From the NCBI GenBank assembly GCA_028293725.1, contig JAQGOE010000211.1, positions 3,674-67,673 of the forward strand: 64,000 bases of DNA. The letters are read 5' to 3'. The position numbers were made by a program, and so were the translations under genes. Shown one piece after another: positions 37,501-46,037 of the stretch. Positions within the stretch are counted from its first letter, which is position 1, and the number at the start of each line of letters is the position of its first letter. The stretch is from Gammaproteobacteria bacterium. Lineage in GTDB: Bacteria; Pseudomonadota; Gammaproteobacteria; Steroidobacterales; Steroidobacteraceae. Below the pieces are notes generated by a model, which did no database searches, was not told the origin of the DNA, and was given only the letters and a program-made list of their open reading frames with translations.

Positions 37501-40500
37501 GCAAGTCCAATGACGACAACAACTCAACGAAGATCACTTTGACCGTCGGGCTGGGGGGCAGTGGCGGAAGCGGCGGAGACGCCGGTGCGGTACAGGTGAA
37601 CAATGGCGGCTCGGTAGCGACTCTCGGCGATCACTCCGATGGAATCATCGCGCAGTCTGTTGGCGGCGGTGGTGGCAAAGGCGGCGCCTCGAGTACTGCA
37701 ACCAGTGACGACAATTCCGGCTCGCTGGATATCGGCGGCACGGGTGGAAACGGTGGCGATGGTGGATCATCGACGGTGCACAACACCGGCGTGATCATTA
37801 CTGAAGGCGCGTTGGCCAATGGCATCGTTGCGCAGTCCATCGGTGGCGGTGGCGGCATCGGTGGTGTTGCAGCCTCGTCCATTACGACGAAGAGCAAGGA
37901 CAGTGGCGCCAGCAGTGCCGGCGACGGTGCGTACAAGAACCTCCAGATCACGCTGGGCGGAAACGGCAGCAACGGGATTGGCGGCGACGCCGGTCCGGTC
38001 CAGGTGGTGAGCTCGGGGTCGATCCAGACCACTGCGCACGATGCGAGCGGCATCATTGCGCAGTCGGTTGCCGGCGGCGGTGGCATAGTCAAGACTCTTG
38101 CGACCGATCTGGAGGGCAACGGCGGCTCGGGGAGCACCAAACAGACCGACTTCGACACCCTCTTCAAATTCGGTGGAGCGGGCGGCAGCTACGCTATGAA
38201 GGACGAAAACGCCGGCACGAGCGGGCTGGTCAATGTCACCACCCAGAAGGGGGGTACCATCACGACGCAGGGTGACGACAGCTACGGCATTCTCGCTCAG
38301 TCCGTTGCCGGTGGCGGTGGCCTTGCTCTAGGTGGGAAGCCGGTCGGCACGACCGGCAGCGACTTCTTCGGCAGCGGCCAGATGACGGGCGCGGTCACCA
38401 ACGACGGAGTGAACAACCCTACTTCGGGCAACAGCGGCTTGTTCGTCGAAGCAGGCGACAACATTACCACCGTCGGAAAAGGTGCCATTGGCATCGTCGC
38501 GCAATCCATCGGTGGCGGCGGCGGCCTGGCAGGTGACACCGGATATTCGGAGCAATACACCAGCTTCGGAAGTGGCACCAAGCACAACGGCAATGGTGGC
38601 TACGTGGGCATCACGGTCGACCAAGGCGCAACCGTGAGCACCTCGGGCGCTAATGCTCCCGCGATGTTCGTTCAATCGATCGGCGGCGGTGGTGGACGGG
38701 TAACCAACGAGAATGGCGCCTTCATCGGCACCGCGGGCGGCACAGGCACGGGCGGCGCGATCGACATCACCGTCAATGGTACCCTCCAGGCTACCGGCGC
38801 GGGGTCGGGCGGCATCTTCGCTCAAAGCGAAGGTGATAAAACCTCTCAGTCACCGATCAACATCACGGTGGGCTCGAGCGGCAAGATCATCGTCGGGCAG
38901 AACAATGTGGATACCTCCCCCAATGGTGAGTCGGCCGGGATCTACATCGATCACGGCGGCATGACCATCACGAACGGCAACAAGGTCACGAGCAGCCAAA
39001 ATACGGTCACCAACAATGGATTGATCCAGACCTACGGCTCGACGACCAATGCCGTCGCGGTCTACAGCACTGGCGGCAATACCGCCGTGATCAACAACGG
39101 CACCATGGCCGGCGATGTGCTGCTGACCAATGGCGGAGGCACCGGCTGTTTTACCAACAACGGAAAATTCGTTTCCGGCGATTCCGTGACGGTTGGCAGC
39201 TGTGGTGTAACCAACGCCGGCACCATCGAGGTCGGCAGCAAAGGCGTGGTGGGAAAGACCACCATCAGCGGCGACTACGTCCAGGAGAGCAACGGCACGC
39301 TGAACATCGATGCCGATCTCAAGAGCGGCAAGGCGGATGAACTGGCGATCACCGGCAAGGCAACCATTGCAGGTGTAGTCAACGTGAATGCACTGACTGT
39401 CTCGAACAAGCCGGTTGCCGTACTGACGGCCACCGGTGGCGTGTCGGTCGATCCCCGGCTCAAGCAAATCGACAACTCCGCATTGTTCGACTTCCCGGTC
39501 GTGGCCTCGGGCAACGAGCTCGACATCCAACCTGTCGCCCATTTCAACGATGCAGCGGCGGGCCTGGACAACCACAAGAAGGAAATGGCCGCGTACTTGC
39601 AGAAGCTGTTCGACGGTGGTGCCTCGTTCGATGATGGGTTTACCGCCCTCGCGAAGCTCCCAGGCTCCTCGGTCGCCTCAGCCGGCAACGACTATGCGAC
39701 CAGCCTGCGCTCGATGTCGGGCGAAGCGCTGGGCACTTTCGGTGCCTTCCGTGTGAACAGCAGCCGCGCGTTCTCCGAGCAGTTGTATGGCGGTTGTCAC
39801 GATCTCAGTTCGGACGGGCAATCCAGGGATTCCTGTTCCTGGGCGAAGTTCTTCGGTAGCTCTATGGATCAAGACGCGAGAGGGGATACCGTTGGCTACC
39901 ATGCCAACGCCTATACGCTCGTGATCGGGGGACAGGTCGGACTGACGGACCATTTGGCGTTGGTAAGCTCGATCGGGTCTGAGAAGACCCAGCTCCATGG
40001 AGAAGACCAAACGGAGCAGATCGAGGGTTCGGCGGCCGTTGGCGGCGTGGGTTTGAACTACGCGAACGGGCCGCTGGAGCTCTCGGGCGCTCTCGATACA
40101 GCGTATGGCTGGTACCGGAGCACTCGGATCGTAACGGTCGGTGACCAGTCGGGTACGGCGGATGCGAAGCCGCGCCAATGGCAGATGGGCCTGCATCTGC
40201 ACGGTGGCTACAGTTTTGCTCTGAGCAACACTCTGTACGTGAAACCCTTCTTAGACGGTCATGCCATTCGGGTCACGGACGATGCATTCACGGAAGACGG
40301 CACCTCGCCTTTCCGGCTGGCGGTGGATGGACGAACTGACACCGCTTGGCTGGGAGCGACGGGCGTTGAGTTCGGGGCGCATCTGCCGATGCATTCGGGA
40401 GCGGAGCTACACCCCTACTTCAGCGCTGCCGCGGAGTTCAACCAGGATCGGGCATGGGCGACCACGGCGCACTTTGCTGACGCGAGCACCGGGCCAGGCT

Positions 40501-40661
40501 TCACCATGGCTACGGCAGGCCCCGGGACGCTGGGCCGGTTCACGCTGGGGGCCGATCTGATTAATTCGCAGCATCTGTCGTTCTCAATCGCGTACCAGCC
40601 GGAGGTCGGTAGCGGTTATAGCGCCCAGGCAGGCACTATGAGGGTCAGTTACACGTACTAG
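34578..40661 (+). CDS. Giant glycine-rich classical autotransporter (type Va)
   Basis: 2027 residues with a GGAG ribosome site. The signal peptide ends near residue 37 (NSARA). The passenger, about residues 40-1550, is Gly/Ser/Thr/Asn-rich and built from at least sixteen copies of a 55-75-residue unit whose mark is AQSIGGGGG or a variant (AQSVGGGGG, VQSLGGGGG, AQSVAGGGG). Between marks are beta-strand segments of the N..G.I.T.G type, so a long parallel beta-solenoid is likely. A linker (about 1550-1720, with DYVQESNGTLNID) precedes the C-terminal beta-barrel (about 1730-2027), which ends in the aromatic strand MRVSYTY. Two Cys lie close together in the passenger C-terminal part. No protease or lipase triad is visible. 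An adhesin or matrix role is likely but inferred. Confidence 0.88.
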   Translation: MSFPLQSSVPVKSSGALVSVSAAVAAILLLHANSARADDVACAYSEPANGTQTCTAQLKGTDSPDQTTWDSGGNGHSAAPGGPSNPLNFSLTSAPPGPLSSVDVGTTGGKGGYGYHANPLDTGFNRDGGNGGQGGAAGEIAATLGSDAGADSTTAGVAALTINSQGGAGGGSGQGSGNKGTSGTAGAGGNGGNITAAVDGNWRGAAPANSAIISTQGGTGGPGGSYRIGLSGSGGDGAVGGNGGNISLTLLNTQGGDSNQFNAGGGVVVQSSGGAGGAGGGGEAFDGTQGGMGGTGGTAGTVTTTVGSNVIIVEAADSSAALKVLSQGGVGGAGGGNAGSGGTAGKGGSAGDVNVVVQGGLLDSVGAYAPGLLAQSIGGNGSDGGSASKLVVGPNGGAGSAGGAAGNVSVTGTNITITTGQYVNPTAAEGDTGVMAQSIGGGGGSGSPSTGVFAIGGSGGNAVDGKNATVDLQSQITTYGFHADGIAVQSIGGGGGKGGDATGDGAGYQMTVGGSGGGGGNGGTATLTNETGSVITTNNDHASGLVVQSIGGGGGDGGAAYSKSKGIGFDANISVGGSGGAGGNGGIVTYANQTTNAAEVTTRGSDSYGILAQSIGGGGGVGGMSTSKAQSYGTQEIPDLPSIALSAALGGAGGVAGDGSSVTVGNQGLIMTTGGESTGILAQSIGGGGGAGGDATASSTATGGKFNLAVTLTFGGKGGAAGSGGVVNASNSGTILTTGESADGMLVQSLGGGGGAGGSGDSKASASGDNTSVSTSFALGGNGGGGGDAQSVTASNKGGAIITLGDGAIGIGAQAVGGGGGSAGGAAASTKGDFSADVTLGGKGGSGGSSSSHDNVTTNVTVNNTQGSTVMTYGADATGIIAQSIGGGGGIGGKSATNLGTSKSTGDGGNGSSNTDNALQNVTKDYGSNGNGAVNDYNTLSGATNLLKGLLNSGVSAVGDDDPEGDLDNVAGDKGKSNDDNNSTKITLTVGLGGSGGSGGDAGAVQVNNGGSVATLGDHSDGIIAQSVGGGGGKGGASSTATSDDNSGSLDIGGTGGNGGDGGSSTVHNTGVIITEGALANGIVAQSIGGGGGIGGVAASSITTKSKDSGASSAGDGAYKNLQITLGGNGSNGIGGDAGPVQVVSSGSIQTTAHDASGIIAQSVAGGGGIVKTLATDLEGNGGSGSTKQTDFDTLFKFGGAGGSYAMKDENAGTSGLVNVTTQKGGTITTQGDDSYGILAQSVAGGGGLALGGKPVGTTGSDFFGSGQMTGAVTNDGVNNPTSGNSGLFVEAGDNITTVGKGAIGIVAQSIGGGGGLAGDTGYSEQYTSFGSGTKHNGNGGYVGITVDQGATVSTSGANAPAMFVQSIGGGGGRVTNENGAFIGTAGGTGTGGAIDITVNGTLQATGAGSGGIFAQSEGDKTSQSPINITVGSSGKIIVGQNNVDTSPNGESAGIYIDHGGMTITNGNKVTSSQNTVTNNGLIQTYGSTTNAVAVYSTGGNTAVINNGTMAGDVLLTNGGGTGCFTNNGKFVSGDSVTVGSCGVTNAGTIEVGSKGVVGKTTISGDYVQESNGTLNIDADLKSGKADELAITGKATIAGVVNVNALTVSNKPVAVLTATGGVSVDPRLKQIDNSALFDFPVVASGNELDIQPVAHFNDAAAGLDNHKKEMAAYLQKLFDGGASFDDGFTALAKLPGSSVASAGNDYATSLRSMSGEALGTFGAFRVNSSRAFSEQLYGGCHDLSSDGQSRDSCSWAKFFGSSMDQDARGDTVGYHANAYTLVIGGQVGLTDHLALVSSIGSEKTQLHGEDQTEQIEGSAAVGGVGLNYANGPLELSGALDTAYGWYRSTRIVTVGDQSGTADAKPRQWQMGLHLHGGYSFALSNTLYVKPFLDGHAIRVTDDAFTEDGTSPFRLAVDGRTDTAWLGATGVEFGAHLPMHSGAELHPYFSAAAEFNQDRAWATTAHFADASTGPGFTMATAGPGTLGRFTLGADLINSQHLSFSIAYQPEVGSGYSAQAGTMRVSYTY

Positions 40662-40670
40662 CAATCGAAC

Positions 40671-40701
40671 GCGAGGTCGCCGCGGTGGGCGGCGATCTCG
40701 C
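40671..40701. terminator. Strong hairpin after the autotransporter
   Basis: A 13-bp stem with one G-U pair (arms 40671-40683 and 40689-40701) closes a five-base loop, nine bases after the autotransporter stop. The downstream side is GGGGCGGGGCC and then a T-rich stretch (CTTTATTTCT), so it is a fair intrinsic terminator although the T run is not adjacent. The rest of the gap to 40934 holds nothing I can name. Confidence 0.6.
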
Positions 40702-40934
40702 GGGGCGGGGCCATCTTTATTTCTCCTGCCAAGACATTGCCAGCGGTCTTCTTGAAGCATCCCACACCGAACGCTCCAGTCGTCCTGGTGATCGGCGGTG
40801 CGGATACGTCGTTCGACTTCGTGCTCTTGGATCGGGAGACGGGTGCTGATGGGCATGTCCAGGCCAACAATCGTCTACGGTTGGTGCAGGAGTGCAGTGG
40901 CTGGCTGGATGAGACCCGGTTTGCTGCAGGCAAC

Positions 40935-41807
40935 TCAGACAAGCACGTGTTGCCATCGGCGCAACTTCCAATCGGGCGCGATTCGCCGAAGATATCTCGG
41001 GAAATCCAGGCCAAATCTGCGCTTGAGGACGACCGCGGTTGCCTTCATCTGCTCCCAATCGATCTCTGGGCGGGGTTCCTTGAAGGCAAACACGATGATG
41101 TTGCCATCTGGCCTGACCTGCAGCGTCATGAGTCCATCTCCAAACACGTCGCGTATCTTGTCGAGGTGCCCGGCGCAGTCGTCCATGTCGCCACATAGAT
41201 TGGTGACGAACACCCCTGCGCGGGAGAGGCAGCGATGGGCGTCCCGGTAGAACGCTATGGCGTCGAACTCCGGGGCGACGCCCACGCGATCACAGGCGTC
41301 CGCCAGGATCACATCCTTGGACCGCTCGAGACGCGCCACGTAGGCCGCGCCATCGGCACAGATCACGCGAAAGCGATCATCGTCCCGGGGTATGCGGAAC
41401 GCCTCGCGGAGTGCGATGACATTGGGATTCACCTCGATGGCTGTGACCGCGGCGCGAGGTAGTCGCCGGTAGCAGAATTTCGCAAGCGAGCCGCCACCCA
41501 AGCCGAGTAACAGGATGCGGGCGGGTGCGCGATTGAAGAGCAGGAACGCCATCATCTTGCGCGTGTAGGCCAGACTCAGCTTGTCCGGATGCTCCAGATG
41601 CATAGAACTTTGTACCGTGTAGAGGTCAAACTGCAGGCGCCGTTGGAGCCCACTGTCGACGATGAACGGTTTGGCGTAGGTCCTCGCGAACAGGCGGTCC
41701 CACAGGGACTTCTGGCAACTGTCCAGCGGTTCCAAGAGGTGCAGCGTGTGGTTTTGTTCCGGGAACGGACTTTCCATCGCCAGCAGTCGCGGCGTTCGCG
41801 ATTTCAC
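40935..41807 (-). CDS. Spermidine synthase-like methyltransferase-fold protein
   Basis: 290 residues. The Rossmann-type fold has the nucleotide loop GLGGGS at 102-107, acidic Glu125 at the end of the next strand (TAIEVNP), ADGAAYV at 151-157 and catalytic-region Asp170 in ILADACD. True spermidine synthases join decarboxylated SAM and putrescine; many relatives of this fold in other operons have no proven activity, and no speD or other polyamine gene is near. It is the last gene of the hyf-like operon, its ATG overlapping the hyfI stop (ATGA-type), so it is co-translated with the complex. A broken second copy lies at 51471-51689. Confidence 0.8.
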   Translation of the reverse strand: MKSRTPRLLAMESPFPEQNHTLHLLEPLDSCQKSLWDRLFARTYAKPFIVDSGLQRRLQFDLYTVQSSMHLEHPDKLSLAYTRKMMAFLLFNRAPARILLLGLGGGSLAKFCYRRLPRAAVTAIEVNPNVIALREAFRIPRDDDRFRVICADGAAYVARLERSKDVILADACDRVGVAPEFDAIAFYRDAHRCLSRAGVFVTNLCGDMDDCAGHLDKIRDVFGDGLMTLQVRPDGNIIVFAFKEPRPEIDWEQMKATAVVLKRRFGLDFPRYLRRIAPDWKLRRWQHVLV

Positions 41808-42334
41808 GGCTTTTCACCGTCATGTGCCGGGGAGGGCGAGATCGCGGTGAGAATGCCCTGGAGGATTCGCGTAGGGCTCGGCGGGCAACCCGGTACTGCC
41901 ACATTGACAGGAATGACGTTCGAGACACGTCCGAGACTGGCGTAGTTCTCGCCGAAGATACCGCCCGTGCAGCCGCAGTCGCCCAGGGCGACCACGAGCT
42001 TGGGATCGGGCGTGGCCTCATAGGTTCGACGCAACGCTTCCTCCATGTGTTTCGAGACCGGCCCCGTGACCAGCAGTAGATCGGCGTGCCGGGGACTGGC
42101 GACGAATCGAATTCCGAGCCCTTCGAGGTTGTAGAGGGGATTGTTGAGGGCGTGGATCTCGAGCTCGCAACCATTGCAGGAGCCTGCGTCGATGTGACGG
42201 ATGCACAGCGCACGGCCGAGCACGGCACGAATGTGATCTTGCAGGCCGTCACGAATGCGCAGGCCGTCATCGGCCGGTGGCGGCGGCTCGGAGACGATAC
42301 CGATCGATACAATCTGTCGCAGGGTTTTTAACAT
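41804..42334 (-). CDS. hyfI: Hyf-like complex small subunit (NuoB/HyfI family)
   Basis: 176 residues. It carries the ligands for one [4Fe-4S] cluster of the N2 type: Cys53 and Cys56 in SCNGCELE, Cys120 in GDCGCTGG and Cys150 in PGCPPSP. In complex I the same protein passes electrons to quinone; in group 4 hydrogenases it serves the NiFe site. Here the partner large subunit has lost its Ni ligands, so electrons would go elsewhere. It starts nine bases after hyfG and overlaps the spermidine-synthase-like gene by four bases. Confidence 0.9.
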   Translation of the reverse strand: MLKTLRQIVSIGIVSEPPPPADDGLRIRDGLQDHIRAVLGRALCIRHIDAGSCNGCELEIHALNNPLYNLEGLGIRFVASPRHADLLLVTGPVSKHMEEALRRTYEATPDPKLVVALGDCGCTGGIFGENYASLGRVSNVIPVNVAVPGCPPSPTRILQGILTAISPSPAHDGEKP

Positions 42335-42343
42335 GAGGGCTTG

Positions 42344-43891
42344 CTACAGGTCATGGCCGCTGTAGGAGAAGTTGAAAGACTTGTTGATGAGCGGGAAGTC
42401 CGGGACGATGTTGCCGATGATGGCGTGCTCGAGCACGGGCCAGTTCTGCCACGACGGGTCGTGTGGGTGACAGCGGCGGATCGTTCCGTTGGGACCGGCT
42501 TCGAGCGCGATCCACACCGGCCCGCGCCAGCCTTCGATCAAGCCTGCGCCGTCTGCGCCGTCGGCGGGTATGTGCACCTGCGTACGATGCGATCCTCCTG
42601 GCAGCGCGCCCAGGATGTGCTGGATGAGACGACACGATTCGCGCAGCTCATCGAAGCGAACCGCGACGCGCGCGGCCACATCCCCCTCGCTGCGAACAAT
42701 TTTTGTTACGGACAACTGCGCGTACGGCTCGCATGGCAGGTCGATTCGCAGATCGAACGCTTGCGCGCTCGCGCGACCGGCGAGCCCGGTGAGCCCAAGA
42801 CGAGTGGCCAATTCGGCAGCGACCGTGCCGGCGCCGTTAAACCGATCGCGCATACCTTCATGCTCGTCGTAGATCGAGCGTAGTGTCAGCACTTCGCGCG
42901 CGATCTCCCGCAGGCACCTGTGAAGCGGCGGGAGGCCAGTTCGGGTGAGATCGCGCCGCGTACCGCCTGGCACGATGGCGTCCATCAGATAGCGCTCCCC
43001 GAGTGACTCCTGACTGGTGCGCAGGAGCTGTTCCTTCAAACGCGAGAATTGCATGAGGCCAAAAGCGAATCCCGCATCATTGGCGAGTGCACCCAGATCG
43101 CCCAGATGGTTGGCAACGCGCTCGATCTCCAGGTACAACGCGCGCAGCCACGCCGCGCGCGGCGGAATCTCATCGCCCGCAATGCCCTCTAGCGCCTGAC
43201 AGTACGCCCAGGAAAACGCCACAGCCGAGTCCCCCGACACGCGCGCGGCAAGCCGGTGTGCCTCGAGAATCGGTAGTTGTGTGAAGCGTTGCTCGATACC
43301 CTTGTGCGTGTATCCCAAGCGCTCCTCGAGCCTCAAGACCTTCTCACCGACCACCGAGAAGCGAAAGTGCCCGGGCTCAATGGTGCCGGCATGCACGGGG
43401 CCGACCGCAATCTCGTGCACGCCATCGCCCTCAACGCGCACGAACTTGTAGGCCTCGATAGCCCTCTCGCCAGTCGTCCCCAACGGCTGTGGGTCGATCA
43501 GGGGCCGATAGCTGTCAGGCCAGGCCGCGTGGCGCAGCCATGGGCGCGTATCCGGATCGGTGGAGCGTATGCCTGAGAGATCTGCCATCGCACGTTGCAT
43601 GCGCGCGGCGGCGGGAAACAGGTCTTCGAGTCCGGGGTACGGCGTGTCAGGATCTGCCACCGGCAGAGTCACTACGAGTCCCCTGCGCTCGGTCAGAAAC
43701 GCCGCGCGAATCTGCGGCATCGTGCGCTCATCCCCGTTGGCCCACAGCGCCACGAGTCTCCCACTCGCGGCGGCCAGATCCTGCGCCACCAGCCGCCACT
43801 GCTCGTGCGAGACGGTGAGAGCCTGTAGGCCCGGGGCGCCGCGTAGCGCCTCGCTGCCTGCGAACCAGTCTTGCAGCGTCACCTCACTCAC
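42344..43891 (-). CDS. hyfG: Hyf-like large subunit (NuoC-NuoD fusion) without nickel ligands
   Basis: 515 residues. The N-terminal 130 residues are NuoC/30-kDa-like; the rest is NuoD/49-kDa-like (HKGIEQRF near 196). Group 4 [NiFe] hydrogenases have an RxCGxC motif; here it is RVSGDS at 217-222. The C-terminal DPCxxC is HDPSWQ near 477. All four Cys are therefore missing and no NiFe site can form. This is the mark of the energy-converting hydrogenase-related (Ehr) complexes that stand between group 4 hydrogenases and complex I. It overlaps hyfF by eight bases. A hydrogenase activity should not be assigned. Confidence 0.88.
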   Translation of the reverse strand: MSEVTLQDWFAGSEALRGAPGLQALTVSHEQWRLVAQDLAAASGRLVALWANGDERTMPQIRAAFLTERRGLVVTLPVADPDTPYPGLEDLFPAAARMQRAMADLSGIRSTDPDTRPWLRHAAWPDSYRPLIDPQPLGTTGERAIEAYKFVRVEGDGVHEIAVGPVHAGTIEPGHFRFSVVGEKVLRLEERLGYTHKGIEQRFTQLPILEAHRLAARVSGDSAVAFSWAYCQALEGIAGDEIPPRAAWLRALYLEIERVANHLGDLGALANDAGFAFGLMQFSRLKEQLLRTSQESLGERYLMDAIVPGGTRRDLTRTGLPPLHRCLREIAREVLTLRSIYDEHEGMRDRFNGAGTVAAELATRLGLTGLAGRASAQAFDLRIDLPCEPYAQLSVTKIVRSEGDVAARVAVRFDELRESCRLIQHILGALPGGSHRTQVHIPADGADGAGLIEGWRGPVWIALEAGPNGTIRRCHPHDPSWQNWPVLEHAIIGNIVPDFPLINKSFNFSYSGHDL

Positions 43892-45341
43892 CTCCGATCA
43901 GGCGTGCCGCCGCGCGATACCAGTCCGCGAGGTACGGCGGAACGTAGAGGCCCAGCACAAGAACAATGGCCAGGTGGGCGAACACGGGCAGGAGTGCGGG
44001 CGGGTAAGGCAAGCGCTTCGCGGTCGTCTCACCAAACACCATGGGCTGTACGCGCCCGAAGATCGCCGCGAAGGCAACGCCGAGTGCCATGAGCAAGATC
44101 GGTGTTGCCCAAGGCTGTTCTCTCATTGCGGTGGTCAGGATCAGAAACTCGCTCGCAAAGACCCCGAAGGGAGGCATACCGAGGATCGCGAGAGAACCCA
44201 ACATGAGGCCCCACCCGACCGTGGGGCTGAGCGTAATCAGTCCGCGAATGTTCTCCATGAGCTGCGAGCCTGCCTTCTGCGTCGCATGTCCCACCGCAAA
44301 AAAGATTGCCGATTTCGTGAGCGAGTGCACCGTCATGTGCAGCAGGGCGGCGAAGGTCGCCACTGGACCGCCCAATCCAAAGGCGAACGTGATGATCCCC
44401 ATATGCTCGATCGAGGAGTAGGCGAAGAGCCGCTTGATGTCGCGCTGGCGCCAGAGGAGGAACACTGCCACCACGACAGAGAGCAGTCCGAAACCCATGA
44501 GCATCTGCGACGGAAGCTGCGAGTGCAGGGAACCCTCGACCAACACTTTGCAGCGTACGACGGCGTACATGGCCACATTGAGCAGGAGACCGGAGAGGAC
44601 CGCGGAGATCGGCGTGGGGCCTTCCGCATGCGCATCCGGTAGCCAGTTGTGTAGCGGGGCGAGTCCCACCTTCGTGCCATAGCCAACGAAGAGGAACACG
44701 AACGCCAGACCTAAGACCGTCGGCTCGAGTTGCCCTTTGACGGCGTTCAGGTGCGTCCATAGAAGCGCGGTTACCCCTTCCGCCCCCAAAACTTTCTCAG
44801 CGGCAAAGTACAGGAGAATCGTGCCGAAGAGTGCCTGGGCAATACCCACACCACAAAGGATGAAGTACTTCCAGCCGGCCTCCAGGCTGGCCGGTGTGCG
44901 GTAGAGCGTGACCAGCAGCACGGTGGAAAGGGTCGCCGCTTCCATGGCGACCCACAGGAGCCCCATGTTGTTTGTCGTGAGTGCGATCAGCATCGTCGTC
45001 ATGAAGAGCTGGTACATGCTGTGATAAAGGCGCAGCTGCGCTGCGCCGACACGCCCGTGATCCCTCTCCACGCGCATGTACGGGCGGGAGAAAAGCGATG
45101 TGGTGAGACCTACCAACGCGGTGAGCGTGACGAGAAAGACATTGAACGGGTCGATGAAGAACTGCTCGTGCGCCACGACGAGGTGGCCTTCGCGCACGAC
45201 GCGCGCGGTGAGCGCGCAGGCGGCGAGGAACGTGACGAGACTGGCCGCAGCGTTCAGTTCGGGGGCCCAGCGCCGCGCTCCGAAGATGCCCAGGAGGAGC
45301 GCACCGCACAGCGGCGTACCCAGCAGTAGCAGAAACTCCAC
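43884..45341 (-). CDS. hyfF: Hyf-like antiporter-type membrane subunit (NuoN/HyfF)
   Basis: 485 residues, about 14 hydrophobic segments. Proton-channel motifs of the Mrp/NuoLMN family are present: KVGLAPLHNWLPDAHAEGP with a central Lys, and LFAYSSIEHMG. It would pump or conduct H+ or Na+ through the inner membrane, coupled to redox work in the HyfG/HyfI arm. The start is three bases after hyfE. It is the second of two such subunits, the other being HyfB. Confidence 0.9.
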   Translation of the reverse strand: MEFLLLLGTPLCGALLLGIFGARRWAPELNAAASLVTFLAACALTARVVREGHLVVAHEQFFIDPFNVFLVTLTALVGLTTSLFSRPYMRVERDHGRVGAAQLRLYHSMYQLFMTTMLIALTTNNMGLLWVAMEAATLSTVLLVTLYRTPASLEAGWKYFILCGVGIAQALFGTILLYFAAEKVLGAEGVTALLWTHLNAVKGQLEPTVLGLAFVFLFVGYGTKVGLAPLHNWLPDAHAEGPTPISAVLSGLLLNVAMYAVVRCKVLVEGSLHSQLPSQMLMGFGLLSVVVAVFLLWRQRDIKRLFAYSSIEHMGIITFAFGLGGPVATFAALLHMTVHSLTKSAIFFAVGHATQKAGSQLMENIRGLITLSPTVGWGLMLGSLAILGMPPFGVFASEFLILTTAMREQPWATPILLMALGVAFAAIFGRVQPMVFGETTAKRLPYPPALLPVFAHLAIVLVLGLYVPPYLADWYRAAARLIGGE

Positions 45342-45344
45342 TTG

Positions 45345-46034
45345 TCAGTTCTCCTTCTTCGCGGGCGGCTGGCTTTCCTTGAGCGATTCGAGATGATGCA
45401 GGTCGAGACTGTCGAACTGCTCGCGGATCTGGAAGAAGAAGACGCCGAGGACCAGTACCGCGACGAGCACATCGAGCGCTACGCCAAACTCAACGATCAT
45501 GGGCATCCCGTAGGTGGCGCTCATCGCACCGAAGAACAGTCCGTTCTCCATCGAGAGAAAGCCCACTACCTGCGACATTGCCTTGCGCCGCGTGATCATC
45601 GTGACGAAGGAGAGCAGGATCACGGCAACGGCGATGCCGATTGCACTTCGCGTGGCCGTGTTGGCGAGCGCCGAGATCGGCTGCGCCAGACCGAAGGCAA
45701 ACACGACGACGAGGAGCCCGACGAGCATCGTGCCCGAGATGTTGAGAAGCGGTTCGGTATCCCAGTAAACCTGCAGGCGCCGGATGAGGCGGCGCAGAAG
45801 CCAAGGCAGCAGTATGACTTTGAGGGCAAGCGTCAGGCCGGCCGACAGATACAGGTGGCGCTCGCCGGTGCGCCAGGCAAGCAGGAGCGTTGCCACGAAT
45901 AGCAATGTCCCCTGGATGGCGAGCAGGTTGACGAGCGTCACGATCCGCCGCTGCGCGAGCATCGCGAACGACAGCAGCAACAGCAGTGCGGCACAGAGAT
46001 TCAACAACTGCAGGTCGAAGGGGGTTCCGGCCAC
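45345..46034 (-). CDS. hyfE: Hyf-like membrane subunit HyfE (NuoK-related)
   Basis: 229 residues, about seven hydrophobic segments; no soluble domain. The middle region (MENGLFFGAMSATYGMP) matches the NuoK-like part of hydrogenase-4 subunit E. It forms part of the ion-translocating arm. It lies three bases after hyfC and three before hyfF. The C-terminus ends in a charged tail (PPAKKEN). Confidence 0.85.
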   Translation of the reverse strand: MAGTPFDLQLLNLCAALLLLLSFAMLAQRRIVTLVNLLAIQGTLLFVATLLLAWRTGERHLYLSAGLTLALKVILLPWLLRRLIRRLQVYWDTEPLLNISGTMLVGLLVVVFAFGLAQPISALANTATRSAIGIAVAVILLSFVTMITRRKAMSQVVGFLSMENGLFFGAMSATYGMPMIVEFGVALDVLVAVLVLGVFFFQIREQFDSLDLHHLESLKESQPPAKKEN

Positions 46035-46037
46035 GGC

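Noticed and set aside
36623..38167. Proline-rich minus-strand frames opposite the autotransporter
   Set aside because: They are the reverse complement of Gly codons (GGC/GCC) and not independent genes.
35690..38840. Regular repeats that at first look like a CRISPR or satellite array
   Set aside because: The repeats are in-frame codons of the autotransporter glycine marks, with degenerate DNA and variable spacing.
40737..41198. Plus-strand 153-codon frame after the autotransporter
   Set aside because: It runs antisense into the spermidine-synthase-like gene and has no domain; the gap part alone is too short to judge.
42344..43891. Calling this operon a functional hydrogenase-4
   Set aside because: All four nickel-binding Cys are replaced in the large subunit.
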